From Microscilla marina ATCC 23134 (GTDB lineage: Bacteria > Bacteroidota > Bacteroidia > Cytophagales > Microscillaceae): a stretch of DNA of 64,000 bases. The stretch is from positions 175,039-239,038 of the forward strand of contig NZ_AAWS01000011.1 of assembly GCF_000169175.1 (NCBI RefSeq), in the 5' to 3' direction. The notes under the pieces are model-generated. The model had not been told where the DNA came from. It saw only the letters and a list, made by a program, of their open reading frames with translations, and ran no database searches. The position numbers and the translations under genes were made by a program. Shown here in pieces: positions 56,390 to 64,000 of this stretch (the stretch's first letter is position 1; each line of letters opens with the position of its first letter).

Positions 56390-59300
56390 ATGATAAATAA
56401 TGTATTAAGCCCCCAACAACTAGAAAATGCTTCTGTACGAATACTATGTGGAGATGAACAAGGAACAGGGTTCTTTGTTGACCAAGATATTATTTTAACG
56501 GCTTATCATGTCATAGTAGATTGTATTGATGAAAATGCAGATATAAAGATAAATAATGTCACATACAGCAAAGAAAATGTGATTGATTATGATCAAAAAT
56601 TGGACTTATGCCTAATACGAACAAATGAGCCAACAGATACTATCCTGCCCTTAACATCAGCTAATATCAGCTATAAACAAAATTGCTCAACTTATGGCTA
56701 TCCTTATTCTGGGGAAGTGACAGGTGAAAGAATTGAAGGTAAAGTTGATACAATAAGCATTGACACCCATTGGGGCTTTTCATTCAATAGTGAACAAGTT
56801 AGTGAAGATGTTGATTATTCAGGTCTATCAGGAGGTGCCGTTGTTTCAAACCATCAAGTTGTAGGCATTGTGCTTTTGCAAAGAAATAGCTCAGTAGCAG
56901 CCATTAGTGTCGAAAAAGCTCAGGAGTTTTTAACCAAAAATAACATTGTCGTAGTTAAAGAGGAAAGTCTGAATGAAATACCAGAACAGTTAAAAAATGA
57001 TGTAGAATCATCTACACCCAACTACACTGTTTTTCAAGAATTAACCGAAACCTTGGAAACACAAACGGGTTGGTTTTTGTGTGTTGGATCACCAGGTTCA
57101 GGCAAAACAACATTTGCCGCTGCATACAATCCTGATAGTGAAAATATTAAAGTTTGTGGACGTTATTTTACCAAGATTCCACAAGATAAAACACCACTTT
57201 CTGTTAGAATTTCTGAAAGAAATCTTATTTCCTGGATTGAAACTACATTTAGTGAAAATACTGGTCAGCAGGTAGAGCAGGAAGAAAACCATGGCAAAAG
57301 GTTAGAGAGGATAAGCCTTCTTTTAAATAATTTGGCGAACCATTATAAGGGGACTCAATGTGTGCTGTTGATTGATGGTTTGGATGAAGTAAAAAACTTA
57401 GATAGTTTCTTAGGTGTTTTGCCTGAAAACTTGCCAGATAACCTTTCTATTGTTCTTTCCTGTACTTCACGAGACATTCTACCAACTCATACCAAAGCAC
57501 TTATTGATGAAAATAGTGTTATTGAGGTAACTCCGTTGGACATTGGACAATGTGAAGCATTTATTCAACGAGAATTAAAGAAAAAAGAAATCAGCACAGA
57601 AAATATTCAGGCTATTGCAAGAAAGTCGGAAGGACATCCTTTGTATTTAAGATACCTGATTAATTATTTGTTGTTGAATGATGTAGCTACTGAGAAAATT
57701 GAGGATTGGGTAGAAACCATACCAGCCATTGGCGGGGAAATCAGTAAGTATTATGAAAGCTTATGGGATAAGTTTTTCAAGGAAGAAACAAAGCTTTGGA
57801 TTGTTTTAATTTTATCCCAAATCAGGCAACCAGTTGCTCAGGACATACTGATCAAAATGCTTCCTGCCAATCATCAGTTAAGTTTTTATTCCCATTTCGA
57901 ACCTATCAACTATTTACTCAAGGGAGAAGCTAGGTTGGAACTCTATCATGCATCTTTTAAAAATTTCATCTCTAATAAAGTGTCCCACTCCATTCCTTTG
58001 GCAAACGATGAAATAATAAAATACTGTGACCAATCTTTGGCGGGTCAATATTCACTGGAAAACAGACTGCATCATTATACCCTTAGCTCATCACCAATCA
58101 AATCGCTGGAAATATGTAATCAGGATTGGGCAGATAATGCTGCCCAACATCATGTAAACCCAGACTTGGTAACGCAGGATATAAGAAGCGTGATTAATAT
58201 AGCAGTGGACGAAAGAGCTACTACAGAACTCATTAGAGTATTGCTACTACTCCAAAGGATTGAGTTTAGGTATGATAGCGTTTTTGCTGAACATGCCTTT
58301 GATTTGGCAGAGGCTCTTATAGCTTTAGGGGAGTATGAGGCTGCAATAAAGTATCTGGTAAGGGATAACACTTTATTAATCAGCGAAGGGGATGCTATTT
58401 ATTTTTTACAGTTGCTGTATGAAAACAAGGCTATTAAAGCAGGGGAACGTTTGTTTAGTGCATTGGATGCTAAATACCGCTTATACTTAAAGGATGAGTT
58501 TGGGAAAAAAGATGAGGAAATCAGTCTTGAGCCTTTTATTAATCAGGTTAGATCACTTTGTTTATTCATGTACGAGAATCCAAAAGATGGCTACTTTCGC
58601 ATACAACAAATCAGATCATTCGCTAAAAAAATGATGAATTTATCGATTGAAAAAGATGCGCAAGAAATGCATGAAGCTTTTTATGATGTTCGCGAAAAGT
58701 CAAATTCTTGGCTTGCAGCTTATATTATGCGAAAGTCAAATGATTACCTATATGCTAAAGAATTACCCAAAGATGTAAATATTACAATTGATGAAACTTG
58801 GGCAAGAACTTCAGCTCTTTCAATAAATTATATTAATTACTTAAACTATTATTCGGCTCGGCAAAGAATAAAAGGAGATACATATTATAAGGCTATTGCT
58901 GACATAGAGTGGTTAATAGAAAGTTATGGATATGAGAATGATACTTATACCTGTTCTATTATAATAGAAGCCCTGATAGGAGAGAGCAAGAATGTCAAAG
59001 TTGTAGAAAATGTTATCAATACTTATATAGCCAATGAAGCTGATAAACCACTCAATCTAAGAGATAAAAATGGGGTAGATTTTAATGTGATAGCCGTTCG
59101 CTCTTTTTATTTTTATCAAAAATGCGTCGGCTATATTCAGCCAGAATGTAACATTTCTGATTTGCCCAAGCATTGGCATAATGGAAATTTGGAAAGTGGT
59201 TTTTGTGAAATAATAAAGTCTTTGGCAAGGCTGCACGGAGCTTTAGCCCGTGAAAAGGCTGAAGGTAATCAAATGCCTGCTGCATTGGAACAATGCCTGG

Positions 59301-61546
59301 GATCTATTATTGCGACATTAAACTTTAAGCTTGCAAGCAGAGTACATTGGGAAAGAAGTTACCATTTACCTGAATCAATAGTACCATTTATCTATGAGCA
59401 GGTAGTTCAATTATACATTGATTTTTTTCCTGACTCGGTTGATACCTTTATTAGCAACATAAAGGATACTAATCGCCATCAACTTGGAATATATACTGAG
59501 GGATACAGAAAAGCTCTTGCCTCAGTTATTCGAAAATTGATCAAAGGAGATAAAAAAGGAAAACAAACTATCTTGCTTATAGGAGTTTTAGAAAATCACA
59601 TAGTTAGCCAGGTTCAGAATAGATGGGAGCGTACCCCTGAGCTATTAAATGTGGTGCAGTTTTATGGTTTGGTTGACTTGCCCAGTAAGGCTAAAGCCAC
59701 ATTTGCAAAAATGCTGGATACCTCAATGGGTCCTACCTGGTACAAAGAAGCCCAATTTCAACTCATCAATACCAATTTGCAACTGAAAGGCAGCGAAAAA
59801 CATGCTGCTCAATTTGCCGCCTTGCTCGATTATGCTTCTGGCGAGATGACATTTCAGCGGTATATCCGACATAACAAAGAAAGTTTTATTGAAGAACTGG
59901 CACAAAAAGGGAAACTGACATTGGCAATTGAATATCTCAAATTTGAGACGGTACCTCCAGTAGATGTACTTATCCAAAATGCTGAACATTTTACCGTAGA
60001 TAGTATAGCACTAGGTAAAGGAAATGTACAAGGAGCAAACAACCTAGCGATACAAAGTGGGGCATTGAATATTTTAAAACATATACCAAATGTAAATCCT
60101 CTGATTAGAGTTGCTTTATGTAGCATTTTTACTGTCAATGATGAGACATTCAGGTATGTGGATGGTTACGCTACTGAAATGGCAAAAGCCCTTAACGAAA
60201 TAGAAAATGAAGACCATCAAACGCTCGCATTTGAAATCGTTACTCAACTGCTTAAGTCAGAAGATTTTAAAGACGCAGGTGCTGGCGCACAAACAGTTGA
60301 ACAGGAGTTTGTAAATAACTTGCGAAATGCCTTGACAGAAGAGGTAGATTGGGAGTTATATCAATTCATCAATGGAAAGAGTGTCAAGCCTCCTCAACAA
60401 GGAAGCACCCAAGATGACAACTCGGAAGAAGAACAGAACTGTTTCACAAAATTTAATCAAAGGTTTTCCAATGAAGGGAGTTTTATAGACCCTAAAAAGT
60501 TGATCGAACAAGGGATGAAGGCATTCAGAGAAGAAAGGATAAGTGTTTGGGATAGAAATTGGTCTACACTCAGTACTCAAGCTAGAAAAAATTTAAAAAA
60601 GCTCTTCAAAAATGATCAAGAAGCAATTAAAAGTCTCTCTCCTTATATAAAGAGGTACAACAATAACACTTGGGCTATAGTAGATAACCTTATTTGGTTT
60701 TGGGAGAACAACCTGAGCGAAGGTCAGATTGACCAAATCAACCGACATTCTTCCAACCACTTTAAGCTACTGATTCGCCCAGAGAAATATGTGTTTGACA
60801 AATACCGTTGGATGGAAAAAGTGAGTGAAGACGAAAATCAGAATGAACAAATGCTAAAGTTCATTATTTGGTTGCTGAACCATCCATTAGACGCGATTCG
60901 TAATGATGCCCATAATGCACTCGTTTTTTTAAGTAAGGTAGTACCTGAGCAAATCATTTTGCCACTTATTTCTGAAGTGGTAGAGGATAAACCTGGCTTT
61001 TCAAGAAGCTTATGCTCAGAAATTTTAAAGGAAATGGCATTTGAGCAACCTGCTATCATTATTGATCTTTTGAATTCCCAACCTCAATATTTACAAAAAA
61101 TAGTTACCAATGATCATTTTTCCATTTTGGTGGACTTTATGATCATTGGTGAAGAGCTCAAAGAAAGCGGCTATACAGTCTTATATGATGCTTTAATAGA
61201 CAAATTTCCAGATGAAACAGCAAGTAGCGATGATGCTCGTTGGGATGACGATATACTGAGTTTGATTAGTGAAGAGATAGATGATTTGGATGAATTAGGC
61301 ATTTTGAATGATGATTTCTATGAAAAACTTATTCAAAGCATTCAAGGCTATGATAAGATAGTTGACCTTAAGAAATCTGATAAATATTTATTACGAAGTT
61401 ATCTTGGTACAGAGTCAGAATCTTATATAAGTAGGTATACCCAGGTAGTTCATCATTTACTCAATAAAGCCATTTTACCCAGAGTGAGTAAAGCCAATCA
61501 GGAAGCGGCGTATGATATAATAAATAGAATTTATGAATATGTTTGA
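56390..61546 (+). CDS. Trypsin-STAND NTPase (Avs1c-like)
   Basis: 1718 aa. Residues 10-185 form a trypsin-like serine protease: G-T-G-F-F-V, catalytic His40 in T-A-Y-H-V, Asp72 in K-L-D-L-C-L-I, and Ser147 in G-L-S-G-G-A. The NTPase follows with Walker A G-S-P-G-S-G-K-T-T at 233-241 and Walker B L-L-I-D-G-L-D-E at 326-333. Residues 450-1718 are helical sensor repeats. All catalytic residues are present. The frame ends at TGA 61544-61546; if UGA were Gly it would extend only to TAA 61565. Thus the stop is undecided, but the function is unaffected. No internal TGA among many glycines. Confidence 0.85.
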   Translation: MINNVLSPQQLENASVRILCGDEQGTGFFVDQDIILTAYHVIVDCIDENADIKINNVTYSKENVIDYDQKLDLCLIRTNEPTDTILPLTSANISYKQNCSTYGYPYSGEVTGERIEGKVDTISIDTHWGFSFNSEQVSEDVDYSGLSGGAVVSNHQVVGIVLLQRNSSVAAISVEKAQEFLTKNNIVVVKEESLNEIPEQLKNDVESSTPNYTVFQELTETLETQTGWFLCVGSPGSGKTTFAAAYNPDSENIKVCGRYFTKIPQDKTPLSVRISERNLISWIETTFSENTGQQVEQEENHGKRLERISLLLNNLANHYKGTQCVLLIDGLDEVKNLDSFLGVLPENLPDNLSIVLSCTSRDILPTHTKALIDENSVIEVTPLDIGQCEAFIQRELKKKEISTENIQAIARKSEGHPLYLRYLINYLLLNDVATEKIEDWVETIPAIGGEISKYYESLWDKFFKEETKLWIVLILSQIRQPVAQDILIKMLPANHQLSFYSHFEPINYLLKGEARLELYHASFKNFISNKVSHSIPLANDEIIKYCDQSLAGQYSLENRLHHYTLSSSPIKSLEICNQDWADNAAQHHVNPDLVTQDIRSVINIAVDERATTELIRVLLLLQRIEFRYDSVFAEHAFDLAEALIALGEYEAAIKYLVRDNTLLISEGDAIYFLQLLYENKAIKAGERLFSALDAKYRLYLKDEFGKKDEEISLEPFINQVRSLCLFMYENPKDGYFRIQQIRSFAKKMMNLSIEKDAQEMHEAFYDVREKSNSWLAAYIMRKSNDYLYAKELPKDVNITIDETWARTSALSINYINYLNYYSARQRIKGDTYYKAIADIEWLIESYGYENDTYTCSIIIEALIGESKNVKVVENVINTYIANEADKPLNLRDKNGVDFNVIAVRSFYFYQKCVGYIQPECNISDLPKHWHNGNLESGFCEIIKSLARLHGALAREKAEGNQMPAALEQCLGSIIATLNFKLASRVHWERSYHLPESIVPFIYEQVVQLYIDFFPDSVDTFISNIKDTNRHQLGIYTEGYRKALASVIRKLIKGDKKGKQTILLIGVLENHIVSQVQNRWERTPELLNVVQFYGLVDLPSKAKATFAKMLDTSMGPTWYKEAQFQLINTNLQLKGSEKHAAQFAALLDYASGEMTFQRYIRHNKESFIEELAQKGKLTLAIEYLKFETVPPVDVLIQNAEHFTVDSIALGKGNVQGANNLAIQSGALNILKHIPNVNPLIRVALCSIFTVNDETFRYVDGYATEMAKALNEIENEDHQTLAFEIVTQLLKSEDFKDAGAGAQTVEQEFVNNLRNALTEEVDWELYQFINGKSVKPPQQGSTQDDNSEEEQNCFTKFNQRFSNEGSFIDPKKLIEQGMKAFREERISVWDRNWSTLSTQARKNLKKLFKNDQEAIKSLSPYIKRYNNNTWAIVDNLIWFWENNLSEGQIDQINRHSSNHFKLLIRPEKYVFDKYRWMEKVSEDENQNEQMLKFIIWLLNHPLDAIRNDAHNALVFLSKVVPEQIILPLISEVVEDKPGFSRSLCSEILKEMAFEQPAIIIDLLNSQPQYLQKIVTNDHFSILVDFMIIGEELKESGYTVLYDALIDKFPDETASSDDARWDDDILSLISEEIDDLDELGILNDDFYEKLIQSIQGYDKIVDLKKSDKYLLRSYLGTESESYISRYTQVVHHLLNKAILPRVSKANQEAAYDIINRIYEYV

Positions 61547-61808
61547 ACCCAAAAGTGAAATTATTTTATCTCGTAAAGAGTTTGAGCAGAGGCTAAATTT
61601 ACTGATAGAACAAGGGCGGCAAAGAAAAATCGTGCTCAATGCGGACGCAGGTTTTGACATAAAGCATTTGACAAGAATAAGGGCATTACCTAATCAAAGA
61701 ATAGATTTTGCGACAGTCAATGAACTGGCACGTACTACTGTCAATGCACTAGTAAAACTGAATAGTCTTGTAAATGATATAAATAATCAAGAAAGGGTAG
61801 ATGAATAA
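61533..61808 (+). CDS. Small paralogue 1 of a tandem array of four
   Basis: 91 aa. Start M-N-M-F-E aligns with M-N-K-F-E and M-S-R-F-E of the next two genes. Shared pattern: S-R-K-E-F-E near 12, a hydrophobic-basic middle, then R-x-L-P-N-Q-R-I-D-F-A-T-V-N-E-L-A-R near 55. It overlaps the end of the protease-STAND gene and overlaps the next gene by 8 bp (ATGAATAA), so the set is translationally coupled. No known family; it may supply an Avs1b-type accessory factor. Confidence 0.7.
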   Translation: MNMFEPKSEIILSRKEFEQRLNLLIEQGRQRKIVLNADAGFDIKHLTRIRALPNQRIDFATVNELARTTVNALVKLNSLVNDINNQERVDE

Positions 61809-62067
61809 ATTTGAATCCAATAAAGAGTTTGTGCATTCCCGCAAAGAATTTGAAAGAAGCGGTCACCTGCTAAATGAAGGTTTTCATAGAGATAAGATAA
61901 AAATTTATGCACACATGACTCTGACTATCAAGAGCATAAAAAGAACCCGAGTACTACCTAATCAGAGGCTTGATTTGGCTACAGTAAACGAGTTTGCCCG
62001 TAATGTATCTAATTTTTCAGATAAAATAATTAACCATTCTTCAGGCAAAAATGATCAAAAAAGTTAG
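61801..62067 (+). CDS. Small paralogue 2 of a tandem array of four
   Basis: 88 aa with the same frame plan: S-R-K-E-F-E-R, then R-V-L-P-N-Q-R-L-D-L-A-T-V-N-E-F-A-R. The middle segment (I-K-I-Y-A-H-M-T-L-T-I) differs, so the copies have diverged in what they may bind. Stop TAG abuts the next ATG directly. Confidence 0.7.
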   Translation: MNKFESNKEFVHSRKEFERSGHLLNEGFHRDKIKIYAHMTLTIKSIKRTRVLPNQRLDLATVNEFARNVSNFSDKIINHSSGKNDQKS

Positions 62068-62325
62068 ATGAGTAGATTTGAAGATAATAGAGAGTTTATT
62101 CATTCTCGTAAAGAGTTTGAGCGAAAGCTTCACTCCCTACAAGAGCAGATGAGGCAAAATAAGTTTAAAATTACAGTAAATAGTTCTGGACTTATAACAG
62201 GATTAGAAAAGGCAAGGTTATTACCAAGCCATAGAATAGATTTGTTTACAGTAAATGAATCGTTACGTGCCTGTGCAAATATGATAGAACAAATGCAATA
62301 TCACAAAGATGAAGAAAAAGAATAA
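62068..62325 (+). CDS. Small paralogue 3 of a tandem array of four
   Basis: 85 aa: S-R-K-E-F-E-R-K-L, then R-L-L-P-S-H-R-I-D-L-F-T-V-N-E. The LPN motif has become LPS-H here. It overlaps the next gene by 17 bp. Ends TAA. Confidence 0.7.
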   Translation: MSRFEDNREFIHSRKEFERKLHSLQEQMRQNKFKITVNSSGLITGLEKARLLPSHRIDLFTVNESLRACANMIEQMQYHKDEEKE

Positions 62326-62584
62326 GCATGGAATGCCTCCACCTTCTTCCAGAATTAGGTTTGAGCATAATATTTATTTGGTACTTGAGGAGGCTTTGCA
62401 AGCAATTGAACAGGATAACATTGAAAATAGTAATCTTTGGGCATCAGCTCCTCACTTGGTAAAAGCAAGGTACCTTCCTAATAGAAGGCTGGATTTGCCT
62501 ACAGTGAATGAAATGCTTAGACTTCATGGAAATACGATGGATTGGAAGAAGTATATAGATTTTGAATTTTTAAAAGATAAATGA
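62309..62584 (+). CDS. Small paralogue 4, ending at an in-frame TGA
   Basis: 91 aa, more divergent: the S-R-K-E-F-E start is replaced by R-I-R-F-E-H-N, but the core R-Y-L-P-N-R-R-L-D-L-P-T-V-N-E-M is kept. It ends at TGA 62582-62584, and the following gene at 62597 lies in the same frame with no other stop between. If UGA is sense here, the two would be one 321-aa protein with a zinc-ribbon membrane tail. The other three copies end at about the same length, which favours a real stop, but this is undecided. Confidence 0.65.
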   Translation: MKKKNKHGMPPPSSRIRFEHNIYLVLEEALQAIEQDNIENSNLWASAPHLVKARYLPNRRLDLPTVNEMLRLHGNTMDWKKYIDFEFLKDK

Positions 62585-62596
62585 TGTGCCATAGCA

Positions 62597-63274
62597 ATGA
62601 TGAAAGATTGGGATAAAAATCAGGATGTTATGCAAGTGTGCTTGAATGGGCACCAAATTACAGATAGTTATTTGCGATCTCCACATTTAGCAGAAGATTA
62701 TTGCCAGAAATGTGGAAAAGAAACAATCGTGGCTTGTCCCAATTGTCAGACACCAATTAAGGGTGACTATTATTATCCTGGCGTTGTTGATTTAACAGGT
62801 TTTAGAACACCAGTACCAAAAAGATGTTCTAATTGTGGAAAATACTATCCTTGGGGTAAAAAGCTGGAAAAAGTACAACGAAGTAAAAGTGGTTCTTCCT
62901 GGTTGCTTACAAGCTTATATACAGCATTGGGGACAGGAGCATTTGTTGTTTATTTTGCCTTACGATTTCCAAGGTTCGAGTTATTGGATTTATTTATTTT
63001 GATTGTAGGCTTGGTGTTTACAGTAATGCTATTGCGTAATCCCAAAAATCGTTTTTACAGAACTGGTGGAGCATTATTAACTTCTGGGGCATTTTCACAT
63101 ATCATCCCCTCTTTGGTTATTGCCTACAAAAACACCTCTAAAGCAGGAAGTGAAACATTACAGCTTTCTCTTAACAACATTCACCCAGCAATCCCAATTA
63201 CAATGATAATTGCAGGAACTATTATTTATTCTTTGGGTGGGTATTTTGAACAACAGGGTAAGAAGAGAAGATAA
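62597..63274 (+). CDS. Zinc-ribbon membrane protein
   Basis: 225 aa. Two zinc ribbons in the first 95 residues (C-Q-K-C-G-K...C-P-N-C and C-S-N-C-G-K-Y-Y), then four hydrophobic membrane segments from about 110 to 215 (L-D-L-F-I-L-I-V-G-L-V-F-T-V, I-I-P-S-L-V-I-A-Y, I-T-M-I-I-A-G-T-I-I-Y). Cytosolic zinc domain and membrane anchor suggest a membrane-sited effector or sensor for the defence operon. Its frame is continuous with the previous gene across a TGA. Stop TAA. Confidence 0.6.
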   Translation: MMKDWDKNQDVMQVCLNGHQITDSYLRSPHLAEDYCQKCGKETIVACPNCQTPIKGDYYYPGVVDLTGFRTPVPKRCSNCGKYYPWGKKLEKVQRSKSGSSWLLTSLYTALGTGAFVVYFALRFPRFELLDLFILIVGLVFTVMLLRNPKNRFYRTGGALLTSGAFSHIIPSLVIAYKNTSKAGSETLQLSLNNIHPAIPITMIIAGTIIYSLGGYFEQQGKKRR

Positions 63275-63317
63275 TGCAGAGTATTGAGAAAAAATAACAT
63301 CAAATAGCCTAAAACAT

Positions 63318-63755
63318 ATGCCAACCCCGACTGAAAAAATCAAACCCCTTATTAATGATGGCGAGCTGGATTTGGCTCTGGAAAGTGCAGAAAAGTTAGG
63401 TCAAAATAATATCAATATCGGCAATGCAATATGCTTGCTCAAAGCCAGGTATAGCGAACTAAAGAATCATCATTCTATAAACCTCATTGATTACGAAACA
63501 TATAAATCAAGAAAAAGTGATTATGCTAAAGAGCTGAATGCAGTTTTGGATAAACAACCTGCTCCAAACGACAAGAAAAAAACAAGCAAAAATGCTCAAG
63601 AAAGAATAGAGTTGACATTGCAGGGTACATTACAAAACCTCACAACAGAAGCTTTAGAGCAAATACTACAAAAGGTACAAGCCACTCTTGGCATTGATTA
63701 CCCTATCAAAATAAAGAGCATACAAGGAAAAGGTATTCAACTACTAATACTTTAA
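63318..63755 (+). CDS. EAD11-like adaptor, probably frameshifted at its end
   Basis: 145 aa. The N-terminal 75 residues (I-N-D-G-E-L-D-L-A-L-E-S-A, then L-K-A-R-Y-S-E-L, then D-Y-E-T-Y-K-S-R-K) fit effector-associated domain 11, a death-like adaptor of STAND systems. A second domain ends I-K-S-I-Q-G-K-G-I-Q-L-L-I-L-stop. One base away, another frame continues T-L-K-E-E-D-V-A-K-L-L-K-L-F-E-K-R-N, the kind of helix that normally follows such a strand, so a single-base shift near 63740-63755 is likely. Beyond that (63756-64000) no supported gene is seen; a frame with L-C-A-[TGA]-Y-F-F occurs there. Confidence 0.55.
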   Translation: MPTPTEKIKPLINDGELDLALESAEKLGQNNINIGNAICLLKARYSELKNHHSINLIDYETYKSRKSDYAKELNAVLDKQPAPNDKKKTSKNAQERIELTLQGTLQNLTTEALEQILQKVQATLGIDYPIKIKSIQGKGIQLLIL

Positions 63756-64000
63756 AAGAAGAGGATGTAGCAAAGCTTCTGAAGTTGTTTGAAAAAAGGA
63801 ATTATCGAGTGAACTTGAAAATGAGTTATCAATATTCAGAAACCCTCTGTGCCTGATACTTTTTCAGTAAATTGATAAATTCTACAAGAATTTAAAAATG
63901 GTTTGGGCATTGAACATCTGGAACGGGCATTTAGTTCTACTATTGGAGGTTGACTGGTCTGTATATAGTTTTTCACAACAGCTCTTATATCATGCATATA

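Noticed and set aside
1..64000. tRNA gene for UGA decoding inside the window
   Set aside because: I looked for T-loop sequences (GGTTCRA and complement) in the gaps; the few hits, such as 7630, lie in hairpins or coding sequence and have no cloverleaf around them.
1..64000. CRISPR array
   Set aside because: No regularly spaced direct repeats of suitable length were seen; repeats found are terminator hairpins or the tandem paralogues.

Overview
The window comes from a Bacteroidota genome, most likely a marine Cytophagales/Microscilla-like organism. This is inferred from a type IX secretion C-terminal domain protein (43.5-44.3 kb), TPR-CHAT, RHS, DUF4407 and leucine-rich-repeat proteins, AT-rich DNA and mostly weak ribosome sites. 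Most of the window is accessory DNA: mobile-element genes, toxin/immunity genes and STAND-type defence genes. I found no tRNA, rRNA or CRISPR array.

The central observation is that UGA appears to be read as glycine in a subset of genes. Fourteen genes that look broken under the standard code become full-length, unshifted frames when TGA is read as sense; together they hold 41 in-frame TGAs and end in TAA or TAG. Wherever a family motif or a local paralogue allows a comparison, the TGA usually sits on glycine. Examples are the EPFVGG-[TGA]-A and Q-[TGA]-HYKG motifs of a Dam-type methylase, D-x-[TGA]-VSGG and FF-[TGA]-GQ of a serine recombinase, K-[TGA]-NVD of a NYN nuclease, and several positions where a TGA-free paralogue in the same window has Gly. 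Other genes, some very long (RHS about 1760 aa, protease-STAND 1718 aa), contain no TGA, and a few seem to use TGA as a true stop. The window therefore shows a mixture, not a uniform code.

Layout. 0-2.2 kb: a NurA-like gene (cut by the window edge) and a DNA methylase. 2.2-12.4 kb: mostly minus-strand, TGA-rich mobile-element block (NYN protein, replication-relaxation protein, T4CP-like ATPase, winged-helix replication-type protein, LRR protein, serine recombinase plus a decayed copy, a 63-aa protein, an M16 peptidase). 12.4-15.5 kb: a secreted-protein gene split by an IS200/IS605 element. 15.7-25.3 kb: two XRE regulators, a large unknown TGA-containing protein, small operons and a Dam methylase. 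25.6-28.6 kb: a TGA-free second copy of the T4CP plus replication-relaxation pair behind a 17-bp inverted repeat. 28.7-36 kb: a STAND-like ATPase, a membrane protein and a TPR-CHAT protein. 36.2-44.3 kb: a lipoprotein peptidase, a TGA-dense membrane protein, an RHS toxin with an Imm8-like immunity gene and a T9SS protein. 44.3-50 kb: membrane and coiled-coil proteins. 50-64 kb: two defence operons, a nuclease-STAND gene with a DUF3298-like partner, and an AVAST type 1-like operon (MBL hydrolase, trypsin-STAND) followed by four tandem small paralogues, a zinc-ribbon membrane protein and an EAD11-like adaptor.

All statements rest on reading and hand translation. Family names are recognised from motifs and have not been searched.
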